The notes under the pieces are model-generated. The model saw only the letters and a list, made by a program, of their open reading frames with translations. It did not search any database and was not told the origin of the DNA. A stretch of DNA of 64,000 nucleotides from Spirodela intermedia. Taxonomy: Eukaryota; Streptophyta; Magnoliopsida; Alismatales; Araceae. The position numbers were made by a program, and so were the translations under genes. Location: contig LR746269.1 of NCBI GenBank assembly GCA_902729315.2, positions 4,632,501 through 4,696,500 of the forward strand, read 5' to 3'. Position 1 is the first letter of the stretch; each line of letters opens with the position of its first letter. Shown here in pieces: positions 27,804-39,734 of the stretch.

Positions 27804-29111
27804 TCAGAAATTCTTGATGAAGTCGAAGATGTGGTCGGTGGTCTCAGAGGGCTTTTCCTGGTTGAGGAAGTGGCCGACTCCCTCCATCACCACCACCTCC
27901 TCCAGCAAGGGGACGAACTTCTTCAGCCCGCCCTTGTGGATGAAGTTCTGGACACCCGGTGTGTGGTAGCTCAAGTCGAGGTCACCGACGATGAACTTGG
28001 TGGGCACTTTGACCTGCGCTCCCGTCCACGGCGCCGACAGCTCCCAGTTCCTGCCCCGCACCGAAAATCAGAGAGCCATTCTGAGATGATCACGGTGCTA
28101 AACTCTAGAACAGCGGTCGATTCAGCCAAGTCACCTGTCTAGAGATCGGTAGTAGTTGATTCCCCCGGTGAATCCACTCTGCTCGAATTTGTCTGCAAAA
28201 TAGCGAATATCTTCCTCTGAGAGCCAAGGAGGCAGAGGAACTTGGTGGTCGGGTGAGCCCAATAACTCCGCCGTCAAGAAGAACGGACCAGGTGTCCGAT
28301 ACGCGAAGAGCCTCCTGAGCACAAATTCCGTTCCTAGTTTCGCAAACAACTTCTCTGCTTCGCCGGGTTCCTGAAAACTCTCTACAATGAGGAACGGAGG
28401 ACATCTACTGTATCTTCCGAGAAATTATGATCAGAATTCGTCGGAACGGCCGACATTCACATAAAAAGGGGCCGATTGTCTTCGAATTTTCGCGCAAGAA
28501 CATAGGTGATGAGGATGGGAAGAGAAATTGTGGAAAGGGTGGGTTCACGAACCTGAAACCTGGCTATGTAGTGCTCGTCTCCGTAGATTGAGCGGAGGGT
28601 CTCGACCGGCTTAGCGTTGGGCTTGCGCGGCGAGAAGGCGACGCTGATGTTTACCAGCGCCTTCACTCTGTCGGGCCTGAACAGGCAGAGATGCCACGCC
28701 ACGATGGCCCCCCAGTCGTGCCCCACGACGAACACCTGCGATGCAAAGCTCAATCTCTCGTGGCGTGGTTCCTTCTAGATAGGTCTTCTCGTTAGTTGAT
28801 TGAAGAGGAAGGGTTCCTCGCACCTGCTCCTGGCCCAGGGCGTCGATGAGGGCGACGAGGTCGCCGACGAGGTGAAAGATGGAGTACGCCTCCACCGACG
28901 GCTGCGCGTCGGTGTCGCCAAAGCCGCGAAGGTCGGGGGCGACGGCGCGGTAGCCGCGGGCGGCGAGGCCGACGATCTGGTGGCGTCAAGAGTACCACAG
29001 CTCCGGGAAGCCGTGGATGAAGAGCACCGTCGGCCCTTCCCCCTTCTCCGCGACGTGCATGTTGATCCCGTTCACGGGCACGGTCCTGTGCGTGATCCCC
29101 TCCGTCGCCAT
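27804..29111 (-). pseudogene. soluble epoxide hydrolase, left-arm copy with a nonsense codon
   Basis: Four exons (28824-29111, 28553-28735, 28135-28370, 27804-28050) with GT-AG introns would give 317 residues of a plant alpha/beta-hydrolase epoxide hydrolase. Oxyanion motif HGFPE is at 33-37. The nucleophile D103 is in GHDWG, lid Tyr candidates are Y152 and Y230/Y231, and the acid D261 (GDLD) and H296 (GHF) complete the triad. Codon 42 reads TGA (28986-28988) where the otherwise near-identical right-arm copy reads TGG for Trp. The stop comes before the nucleophile, so a full enzyme cannot be made unless it is read through or is a sequencing error. All other exons look intact, so inactivation is recent. 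The gene is transcribed toward PGAP1. Confidence is high for the family and for the nonsense codon as written; lower that the gene is truly dead. Confidence 0.88.
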
Positions 29112-32063
29112 GTCCTCCACCCGTCGACCAATTCCGAGACTACGGTAGAATCCTCTCTGCAGACAGGCCGCTGGTGGTCTGCATATAAACCACAAGGTTA
29201 TTCCTCTCCGTTGCCAATGGATTTTTCTCCGAGTTCAACTGCTTCTGAAGGTGATCAGATCAATGCAATTTTTATTTTTATTTTTACCATAGAGAAATAA
29301 AAAATAACTAGATTTGATGAAATTAAAATATATCAATTTTCTTTTTTCAATTAGAACTTCGTAATTACATGTTAAGAACAACCAAGGCAAAGTCTTCCAA
29401 TTATTGGCACAAGGATCCCTGACCTCTTCTCCTGGTACATTTGAGAGTCAAATCAAACGTCACTTGCAAGGCTGAAAGATTGCTTCAGTACTTGTTTCCT
29501 TCCTCTTCAATAATCCAGGACATTCATTCATTCATCCGATAGGCAACATTAAGAGAGTTTCACACATCAGTCAACCTCGAATCGTTTGCAATGTCACCAC
29601 GCTCCTCAGAAGCTTTGGTTAGTCCAGAACAAGGAAATCTATCACGTTGACTTTGCGAAAACAAATTAACAGAGTAGATAAAAGCATCCTCACGTACCCG
29701 GAAACGATAAAAAAAGAGTCATCAGGCAGAAGAATCATTCATGGCAGCAATAAGTCAGCTGACATCTCTCAAAAGGGCATTTCTAATTTATCTCTAGGTA
29801 TTATCTCTCATGCCTTTGACTTTTTAGAGATTTTGAGAGATCTACAAAGGCAGATGCTTTCTTTCTCATTGGGCTCGTTTTTTTCTTCTAGAATATTCTG
29901 TCGTATCATGTATGATAATGCAACACAAGAAATGTGTCTACCTTTTGACCTGCATAACTGAGAAGGTCAACAGCGTGGACCCTTCTTTTCTGAGCTTGAA
30001 TGAAATAGAGCCCGAAGTTAAAAAATTCATCCTACCAGTTCAGCCCAGACGCCAAGGCTGCTATGGGCACAGCCCACTCTCCCTCTCTCACTCTCCTTCT
30101 CTGATATGATTAGATTTTGGGCAATTTTCTATAAATAGCAGATAATGAAATCGGTTGGCAAACAAGAATAGAAGAAAACGATACGAATCATAGCGAGAAA
30201 AATCTGGAACAGACTGATTGACTGAACCCATCAAAGATTTTCATCAACAAGAACCAACCGCGGCCTCAAATTTATCGGCTGGCACACAGTGAATGAATGA
30301 TTCAGCAGAATCCAGAAACCTGTCGCTGAATCTATAAGAGGTGCACGCGTGGTATTATTAGTTTGGTTTGAAAAGAAAAAGGAATGAAAAGTTTACGGAC
30401 CATCTAAGTTCCATGAACCAATCTGTGCCAAATACTGAAAGACCCACAGAACTCTTGGCTCTAAGAAAAAAAAAAGAGAAGGTCGGTACATTAAATGATC
30501 AAGGATCCAACCAGGTCAAATGGTATATGAAAACCAACCACACAAGTAGAATATTTCTTTCTATCATAAGAATTTCCATTCAAAGCTTTGAGTATATATT
30601 TAACCGTTCAATCTCATTAAATGAGACTTATTTAGGCGAAGATGGCTGCCATGGCCTTTAATGTACACAGGTTTTCCTACTCTCAGCTTTTTAATCGTCT
30701 TCTTCATTCTTTTCACTACCCTCACATCCAAGCAGCATGTGGAGACTGGGGGAGTGAAGAGGCCAGGAGAAACTTATTTTCTTCATAACGACAAGACCAA
30801 GGGACCAAAAAACTTGTCTTCTCAATTGCTGTGGTAACCCTTTCACTCTCCCTAATCAGTAAAGGAAGTGAAGACTAGAAAAGTCTTATAATCCTTTTTT
30901 ATAGTAAATTTTATTTTAAAGAAAAAAAATCTGGTGTATATTTCAACCAAATCAAACCAGCACCAACACCATTCTAATTCGCCCTGGTAGTAATGGACTG
31001 GCTGAAATTCACTTCTCTGCACATACTCAAACTGACAATCAAGTCCTCTTCCACACCCATCTTCATTTGCCATTCACCTCTGTTGTTCAACCATGGCCAC
31101 TCTCCAGCTCACTGCTCTCTAATTCGACCACATTTGATGCTGGCATTATTAATTTGCAGTAGAATAATATATATATATATATTATAAATTCTTCATCTTC
31201 TAAATAACATAAATAAGTCGTAATTTCTAGAAACATTTTGTATTTTTTGAGGTTCCTGGCTGACCCAACATCAAGTCTTCCTGATTGCCTGGATCCAATC
31301 ATAGATCAATAATATCAACTAACCACTGAATCACAAAAATCATATTGCCTAGGCCAGCAGATCCCAAAACGCCTCACACATCTTTAGAGCTAGTTTTCCC
31401 AGGCCTTGTAAAATACTGAATGGTTGGCGGAATGGAAGTCGTCTGTATGACACGGTTTAACAAATCCAACTCAGTGATCAGACTGATAAAACTTGCATTT
31501 TTTTTGAGCCACATGAAAGAGAAAAAATCCAATTCATGGCTCACAAGGGTCATACTGATGACATTTAATTTTTTTAAAAAGAAATACTGATAATATTCTT
31601 CCGGAAAAAAATAAAGGAAACCTTAAAAGGAATTAACCGATTTGTCTTGCATGAATGATATTTGGGTACTCTAAGGATGACACAGCCATAAGCTAGCGTC
31701 AGCACCACAACATATTTCATCCAGACAACGACATGTTTTCAGTACAAATGTTACGTTATGAATTCCACAGCGGATATGGAATGCTAGTCTCAGTTACCCA
31801 AAAAATTCCAAGAGAAGATTGTGATTACAGAGAGGATCACGCCATCGATAGGATTAGCGTACCTTCGATGGCCAAAAACAGGAAGTAGATCCTTCCTCTT
31901 TGTTTCAACCTCACAACAGAACTATTTTCAATTTCAATTTCTCAACAGGTGAATCACAGGTGAATCTTTCGCTGCTTTGACGATCCATAGAATAGAATTG
32001 GATCTGTCAAAGAAAATGAAACATATTCATCCACAAAAGTTATGAAAACATCTTATAGACAGT
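29112..32063. other. non-coding spacer in the left arm
   Basis: Three kilobases between the epoxide hydrolase start and the 3' end of the ATG18-like pseudogene. It includes the epoxide hydrolase upstream region and a short AT dinucleotide run near 31168-31185. I see no gene. The same sequence recurs inverted at 60047-62998. Confidence 0.6.
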
Positions 32064-34299
32064 TCAATTTCCGTAGAGTACCTCGAATTTCTGCCATATT
32101 TGTACCCCCCCGGAGCTAACAAGGACTTTCGGATTTGACAAGTACCAGTGAAATTTTTCATGAGTTCTCACAAAATCCTTACAAGCAGCACTGCTAGGAG
32201 AGGAGGAGGAGTTTTTGGCCAGTATCCTCGCAATGAGTGATATCCACGAGCACTTCCGCATGCTCTTCACAATCACATCTAGCGCTAGAAATGTATTATT
32301 TTCTTTCAGCGGCCAAATCAAGCTTCTACATACATCCCACCCTTGAACTGGTACAGCATTCACCCGCAGTTCTTCATCTTTAGCCTGAAAAAAGGGGCCA
32401 GATCCTGTTTTTGAATTGCTGTCACATGACTCTGCAACTGAGGAAGGTAATGGTCCATGTTGAACCAGATGGCCTGAAGGAGAGTACTAAAAGGTGCTCC
32501 AAAGCCTTAGCCTTCGAATTAGCTGACCGAGAATCATGATCCACAGACCTGTGGAAGACAGCGGCAACAGCACCGGATGGTGCAGGTGCCTTTCCAGCTG
32601 CAGAAGCTGCTATACTGCTCACCGTATTAAGCGACCCGGAATTTCCATCCTTTATACTGCTGACTACTGAAAGTGCAACAGGTGGAGGAGGAAGGACCTG
32701 GTGGTCCTTCGTGTTTGTTGAGGTAGATCACCACGGCCTTGAGAGAGTAGACACAAGTGAAGGTCCATCACTGTGAGAAGTCTGTGTCTGGAGGACAGCA
32801 CTACCACCAAAGGAGACAAGACACAGATATCACATGTTCCATAGGATGAAACAGCTGCAATCCACTGACTATAATGGCTAAAACAGATGTCCTCAATGAC
32901 CTGGAACAGAAAATTATGCAGATATTTAAATAATGATTGGGAATAAAAAGCTAAACCATACGATATTACAAAATATTGATTCTTACAGCTGTTGATATCC
33001 CACGATATAGCTTGTATAGATGGGCGTGCGATGTAGCCCAATCATAGTAAGAGGAGCTTGTACCATTTGGTACACAGTTTGGCATTATCTGGAAGACATT
33101 TATATTGTTCCCGTGCGCAGAAGCAGTCACCAAAAGAGTACTACTAGGATCAAAACATAGTGCAGATATCGGAAAGAGTCAAGAGTAACAAGATATCAAA
33201 ATCGTTGGAAAGGGCCAGTGATGTGCATCTGGTGGAAAAGATTTCGACTGAAAGGTACAGGTGACATGATTTACCATTCCCGCATTATCTACTTCATTCA
33301 GCTGCGTCGCAGATCCAAGTCTACCAGTTTTCCTGCCAAAACTTGATGATGTAGGGGAGTTGGATCCATCGGGTAAAAGATCCTGATAATCTTTGGAGAA
33401 ATTTTTGTATCCCATGTCGTCCAAATTGATAATTCCATCCGCTCAACTGTTTACTGTACTCCACTGCATAACGAGCAACTAAGCTTCCACTGCTAGGTGA
33501 CGTTGGTGGGCTAACACCAGGAGAGGTTGTAAGATTTTGAGTGCTCAGGCGTCCTGAATTTGGCCAGAGAGGATTGTTGGAAGCATAAGCTAACCATCTC
33601 GGACCAACAGCAATTGGACAAAGGGCAACATTTGTCCCTACTGGTCCTTGCATTGGATAAGTAAGAACACTGAATTTATTTCGAGTGTCACAGCATCAAA
33701 ACAATATATCTGTCATAAAAAGCAATACATCAGTGCCCCATACAAAAATCAACTATTTAGGTTAAATCCCAAAACATAATGCGAACGCCAGTTATAATCT
33801 ATATGTTTTGATGGTATGTAGATCATTCACTGCTTACTTGTGCTGCAAGAGCCACAACAACCACTCGAGGACTGCACCGAGCAATGTAAACAGGCGATCG
33901 AATCCTTAGAACATGCACATAGCTGTGAGACCTTGATGAGAAAAATCGAACTACAGTTGGGGTGGAGATGCAATCCACTTGCTGAGGAGCATTACTGGTC
34001 TCCCTTACCAATGCACTCAAGTGGCTACCTTGGGCCATATTCGAACCATTGGTTTCTAAACCTGCAACAAGCAACAACAAAGGATGGGATGTTGTAAATC
34101 CGTCAGTACCATCGGACCTAGCTGGGACTGGTAGCACCTGTAAGAAGGTGACTGGACCATCACGCTTTGAGGCCAGCTCATGGAGATTTGATGCATCCTC
34201 GACATCAAGAACTTGAAAGCCATTGGCATAGCCAAGTAGCAAAGCATGCCTGAAGCAAGTAGAACTAATTTGTATCTTATCAAAGCCAACCCATAATAC
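32064..34299 (-). pseudogene. ATG18/BCAS3-type WD-repeat protein (ATG18f/g/h-like) pseudogene, left copy
   Basis: Blocks of a plant ATG18f/g/h-like protein (PROPPIN-type WD repeats plus BCAS3 domain; autophagy, phosphoinositide binding) appear in order. The exon at 33837-34299 carries VLWVGFDKIQ and GYANGFQVLDVEDASNLHEL. Near 33600 lies GPVGTNVALCPIAVGPRWLAY, and near 33100 ISALCFDPSSTLLVTASAHG in a shifted frame. Near 32900 is DICFSHYSQWIA, and the C-terminal region holds HEKFHWYLSNPKV and IWQKFEV. The frame breaks repeatedly: one base is missing after VTLEI, one is added before the GIINLDDMGYK block, and there is another shift after CVLSP with an in-frame TGA in the PWW motif. The first exon, about 60 N-terminal residues in relatives, is not found upstream, where a tandem array begins. 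All these lesions are shared with the right copy. The last exon is less damaged here than on the right. Family assignment is strong; exact paralogue is inference. Confidence 0.88.
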
Positions 34300-34590
34300 C
34301 TGTTCAAGAAACAAGTAAAAATAAACTTTAATCCGTGAAAATTTAACAAATAATTGAAACGTTCACAAAAATGAAATGGTACGTCTACAAAAACATTGCA
34401 ATAAAAGAACTAGCTAGGATGAGAGTTCAAATAATCAAGAAAGAGCTGATCCCTCTTTCCTAATTATTTTTCACCCTTATTACGTAACAATTTTACCACT
34501 CATAGTACATGTCAGGCTATGGCACTAACAACAAATGATTTCATAGATACTTCAAATTGGATTTCATGCCACGTAAAATAAAGAGAATGG

Positions 34591-37246
34591 TCTTTATTAG
34601 TAGTCATACGGCTGGTTTGGTCAAGCTTTTGTGAGAAATATATGACATGGTTTTTCACCCTTGTTATGTAAAATTTTACCACTCATAGATACTTTAAATT
34701 GGATTTCATAATTACCCCCATATGCCACAAAATAAAGAGAATGATCTTTATTAGTAGTCGTACCGCTGGTTTGGTCAAGATTTTATGAAAAACAAATATA
34801 TGACATATTTTTGTCATCGGAAGCAAAGTATGTGAGAAGTATATCAACATTCTTCATTAGCAGTCGTACCGCTAGCTTGGTTATGATTTTATGAAAAAAA
34901 AATCTATAACATGATTTTGTAATCGGATGCAAAGTATGTGAGAAGTATATCAACATTCTTCATTAGTAGTCATACCATTGGTTTGGTCATGATTTTATGA
35001 AAAAAAAAATATATGACATGATTTTGTATTCGGAAGCAAAGTATCTGAGAAGTATATCAACATTCTTCATTAGCAGTTGTACTGCTAGTTTGGTCATGAT
35101 TTTAAGAAAAACAAAATATATGACATGATTTTGTAATCAAAAGAAAGCATGTGAGAAGTATATCAACATTCTTCATTAGTAGTCATACCACTGGTTTGGT
35201 CATGATTTTATGAAAAAAAAATCTATGACATGATTTTGTATTCGGAAGGAAAGTATGTGAGAAGTATATCAGCATTCTTCATTAGTAGTCGTATCGCTGG
35301 TTTGGTCAAGATTTTATGAAAAAAAAAATATGACATAATTTTGTAATCAAAAGAAAAGTATGTGAGAAGTATATCAACATTCTTCATTACCAGTCGTACC
35401 GCTGGTTTGGTCAAGATTTTATGAAAAAAATATATATGACATAATTTTCTAATTAGAAGCAAAGTATGTGAGAAGTAAATCAACATTCTTGATTAGTAGT
35501 CATATTGCTGGTTTGGTCAAAGATTTTATGAAAAAAAAATATATGACATGATTTTGTCATCAAAAGCAAAGTATGTGAGAAGTATATCAACATTCTTCAT
35601 TAGTAGTCATACCGCTCGTTTGGTCAAGATTTTATGAAAAAAAATATATGACATGATTTTGTAATCAGAAGCAAAGTATGTAAAAAGTATATCAACATTC
35701 TTGATTAATAGTCATATGGCTGGTTTGGTCAAGATTTTATGAAAAAAAAATGTATGGCATGATTTTGTAATCAGAAGTAAAGTATGTGAGAAGTATATCA
35801 ACATTCTTCATTAGCAGTCGTACTATTGGTTTGATCAAGATTTTATGAAAAACAAATATATGACATGATTTTCTAATCGGAAGCAAAGTATGTGAGAAGT
35901 ATATCAACATTCTTCATTAGTAGTCGTATCGTTGGTTTGGTCAAGATTTTATGAAAAAAAAAATATATGACATGATTTTGTAATTATAAGCAAAGTATGT
36001 GAGAAGTATATCAACATTCTTCATTAGTAGTTGTATTGCTGGTTTGGTCAAGATTTTATGAAAAAAAAATATATGACATGATTTTGTAATTAGAAGCAAA
36101 GTATGTAAAAAGTATATCACCATTTTTCATTAGCAATCGTATCGCTGGTTTGATCAAGATTTTATGAAAAATAAATATATGACATGATTTTGTCATCCGA
36201 AGTAAAGTATGTGAGACGTATATCAACATTCTTCATTAGTAGTCATACTGCTGGTTTGGTCAAGGTTTTATGAAAATAAAATATATGACATGATTTTGTA
36301 ATCAGAAGCAAAGTATGTGAAAAGTATATCAACATTCTTCATTAGTAGTCGTACGGCTAGTTTGGATAATATTTTATGAAAAAAAAATATATGACATGAT
36401 TTTTTCATCGAAAGAAAAGTATGTGAGAAGTATATCAACATTCTTCATTAGCAGTCGTACCGCTGCTTTGGTCAAGATTTTATGAAAGAAAAATATATGA
36501 CATGATTTTGTAATCAGAAGCAAAGTATGTAAAAAGTATATCAACATTCTTCATTAGTAGTCGTACGGCTGGTTTGGTCAAGATTTTATGAAAAAGAAAA
36601 TGTATGGCATGATTTTTTAATCAGAAGCAAAGTATGTGAGAAGTATATCAACATTCTTTATTAGCAGTCATAACGTTGGTTTTGTCAAGATTTTATGAAA
36701 AAAAATATATATGACATGATTTTGTAATCATAAGTAAAGTATGTGAGAAGTATATCAACATTCTTCATTAGCAGTCGTACTACTAGTTTGGTCAAGATTT
36801 TATGAAAAAAAAATATATGACATGATTTTGTCATAAGAAGGAAAGTATATGAGAAGTATATCAACATTCTTCATTAGCAGTCGTACCGCTGGTTTGGTCA
36901 AGATTTTATGAAAAAAAAATATATGACATAATTTTGTAATCAGATGCAAAATATGTGAGAAGTATATCAACACTCTTCATTATGAGTTGGCTGGTATTTT
37001 CTTGATATTGTGAGAAATATACGACATGAGTTTGTCTTTAGATGAAAAGCATGTGAAAAATACGTCAACAGCCATTTATGAAGAGTCTTCATTAGCGGTC
37101 GTATGACTGGTTTGGTCATGATTTTGTGAGAAATATGTGACATGATTTCGTCATCAGACGGAAACCATGTGAGATATATACCAACAGTCTTCTTTAGCAG
37201 TCGCACGGGTGGTTTTGTCATGATGTTGTGAGAAATATACGACATG
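34591..37246. repeat. tandem array of about 105-bp units, left copy
   Basis: Roughly 21 well-aligned units of about 105 bp (AT-rich; core words agtatatcaacattcttcat, ggtttggtcaagattttatg, catgattttgtaatc), plus several diverged units at each end. Interior units carry a poly-A run (poly-T on the other strand) that edge units lack, suggesting homogenisation of the centre. It lies between the ATG18-like pseudogene and the ABCG26 stop codon, starting about 65 bp past that stop. The outer units share a second motif (ctttattagtagtcatac...gtaaaattttacc) with the flank at 34490-34740. Open frames across it (87 and 60 residues) only reflect a period divisible by three. Confidence 0.93.
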
Positions 37247-37309
37247 ATTCCGTTGGTAACGCCTTATATTAGCAGTCGGGCGGTTTTCATGGCGGCAGCC
37301 ATACATACA

Positions 37310-39734
37310 TCAACAGGGCGCGGCGCTTATCCTCCGGCGGAGGCAGAAGAAGGCCAGCAGGCGGTAGGCCAGCGCCATGGCCAGGAGAATCCACACCTCC
37401 TCCACGCCGCCGGCGAGGTTCACGGTGTCGAACGACGGCGAGCTCTGCAATCGCCGGCAGCCCCCCGGACCCCCGCACTCGTACGGCTCGTCGCCGGAGT
37501 ACTGCGCCTTCAGCATGAGCCGGAAGCCGAAGTGCATGAAGGAGACGTACTTGAGCCACCGCATGAAGATGGGGATGTGCTGCGTGAACGGAAAACAGAA
37601 GAAACGCCATCGGAGGGCCCGTTTGGATTCTGGGAATAACTGGTTGGGAGGAGGAGATGAAGGGATCACCTGAACGTAGTAGCCGCCGGTGAGGATGAAG
37701 AGCATGAGGACCAGGGAGGCCATGAGCCCGGCTCTCTTTATGCTGAGAATGGCGGCACCGAAGAGCTCCCCAGCTCCCTGGGCATGGGGATCAAGTCAAA
37801 GGGCATCGTGATCTTTTCGTATAAATTTGCTAATTTTGAACTGGCCAAACAGATTCATGAGACATCTCAAGGATTGCAAACTTAGCCTGCGGCCACCACC
37901 TCAAAGCCCAGACCCTAAAAAGATGAGCAGAGATAATGGTACAGGATCTTCTCAACATAAAGTCCACACAGAGGTAAACCTTGGACCTTAAACCCTAAAC
38001 ATGTCCAGATATAAGGTCACTTTCAGCACTCTTTTTAAACCATAATCGCCATCCCGGGCAGGTAAAAGGAGATCAAATGCGGAGGATTTTACTGAAATGA
38101 AGTCGTTTACAGATGTAAAATCATAAGCTACTAACCGTAAACCATATTCGGGGATAAAAACACCTCGGACACTCTTTTTGTGACCTATTCTCAAACCCTA
38201 AATCACCTTCACATGGAAGAACGGATTGAGAATAAATAGAGCAAAGACCTAATTCAGATTTTACCTGGCTTGTGATCACAATAAGGAGCACCGATGCTAA
38301 CATCGAGAAGAAGCAAGGAACGGTCCTCTTGAAGTCAGCCATGAAGTAGATGATGACCATGAAGATAGTGGGGTAGAAAACGTGAGCCACCATGTCGCAG
38401 AGGGTACTGCACACGTAGTACACACTGAGCCTGTACATGTCCGCCTTCCTCTCCTTCACAAGGTATGACTTCTCATACGGGAAGACGTACACCGCCCCAA
38501 AGAGGGATGCTGACGTCCAGAATATGCAGATGTAGAACATCAGACCTATCTGAATCAAGAAGAGGGAGGTCCTCAGATCCAGAGATAGAATAAATAGTGG
38601 GATTTAGTCCGTATCCGTACTCAGTAGGGATTTTATCAATTACAAATCTTATTCCAGATTGAGGAAATGGTGATCTGACAAAAGGCTCTTTCCAAAAGAA
38701 GTACGGAGGAATAAAAGTGGCGAAATATTAGATCTACTAGACGTCCTGCTATCTCTGTTCTTCACTCAAAACAGCAAAGGGTCAGCAAGACAGCCCTCCC
38801 ATTTCCGCCCATTTAGATCGTCATGACATGTTATAAAAGATTTCCGCAGCTGACCACACTTCCTCTAAGGTATGGATCTCTTGAACCTTCAGGAAAATTG
38901 ATTTTGATGACGGTTTTAGAGACATAATAATCGGCCTAAGGAGAAGTTTACCTTCAATAAAGTTTGATCGATGGGAGTTTACGATAGTCTTATGAAGACT
39001 AATTGCATTGGCTAATACCGCCAGACATAGACTTCTATTAAGACGAGCACCATAGTTCTCTAATATCCGATGTCAAAATCGAGACAAAAATAACGACTTT
39101 TAGAGTATTAAATCGAGAAACATACAACCTGGTCTAATTCCACAAATCATATTTGTGTGTTCGTATCCAATGAGAGTTTAGGGCATTTATGAGGTAAAAT
39201 CCTTAATCGATCCGAGGTCTGATTGAGATTGGCACCATCGATCCAAATTTCTTACCGATCAATTATCGATACATTTGAAACAGCGAATCTGATCATAAGT
39301 CCAATGCTCCATCCCAGCATCCCTCTGGTTGAAATGATATTCTGATATGATACGGAAAGTATTCGCAACTATAGGTACTTGAAAGAAGTCAAATTTCCGA
39401 GCGATTGAAGAATCAGAGGAAACTTCGGAATGTAGAACATTGGGCATTGTAAACTCAAGAAGCTTCGAAATTAAGAGTAAAAGGGTCAGAGAGAGATTTA
39501 GTGTTTGTCACCTGATCTCTAAGCTGGGCTTCAGTTTCTATCTTGGATTTCCACCAAAGGAGGCCTAAGAGAACTGCAACGCCAATAGCTTGAAGCAGTC
39601 TAAGCTTGTCTAAGTAATCTGAGCATCTCTCTCTAAAAGTTCTCTTGGAAAGTATCACAAACTGCTCCGCACAAGTCATTGTCCAATCCTTCTTGAGCTG
39701 GATTGCCAATTGAAGATGCCTCGGTGCTGTGGCT
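37310..39734 (-). pseudogene. 3' fragment of an ABCG26-like half-transporter, truncated by the duplication
   Basis: Duplicate of the last part of the right-arm ABCG26-like gene: part of exon 6 (39512-39734), exon 7 (38265-38549), exon 8 (37670-37777) and exon 9 (37310-37579). It corresponds to about residues 390-681, the transmembrane domain with the motif [23 protein letters not shown]. The nucleotide-binding domain, start codon and promoter are absent. The exons retain open frames and splice sites, so the copy is young. The coding frame runs open for a few codons past the breakpoint, but I see no ATG there; the first in-frame ATG is inside exon 6 (MTCAEQF). Expression would need a new promoter. 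An ATP-less half-molecule is not expected to transport. Confidence 0.92.

Larger units (their letters stand above)
28110..39734 (-). repeat. left arm of an 11.6-kb inverted duplication
   Basis: The reverse complement of this interval matches 52377-64000 nearly base for base. Paired coordinates sum to 92111 from the inner end to at least left position 32422, and to 92110 farther out, a shift explained by a 1-bp deletion in the right arm near 59809. Identity is lost at the inner end at left 39735 / right 52376, after a last mismatch at left 39729. The outer end is set by the window edge, so the true arm may be longer. Contents from outer to inner: epoxide hydrolase, ATG18-like pseudogene, tandem array, ABCG26 3' fragment. 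This arm is probably the derived copy because its ABCG26 gene is cut. Confidence 0.96.

Noticed and set aside
28800-29300. 166-residue plus-strand ORF over the epoxide hydrolase first exon (and its mirror at 62810-63310)
   Set aside because: Antisense shadow of a GC-rich exon; the epoxide hydrolase frame on the other strand carries all recognised motifs.
34591-37246. Open frames of 60-87 residues inside the tandem array (both arms), with a repeating hydrophobic peptide pattern
   Set aside because: The unit length is close to a multiple of three, so any open frame repeats. The frames lack a consistent start or codon bias, and the array is non-coding on other evidence.
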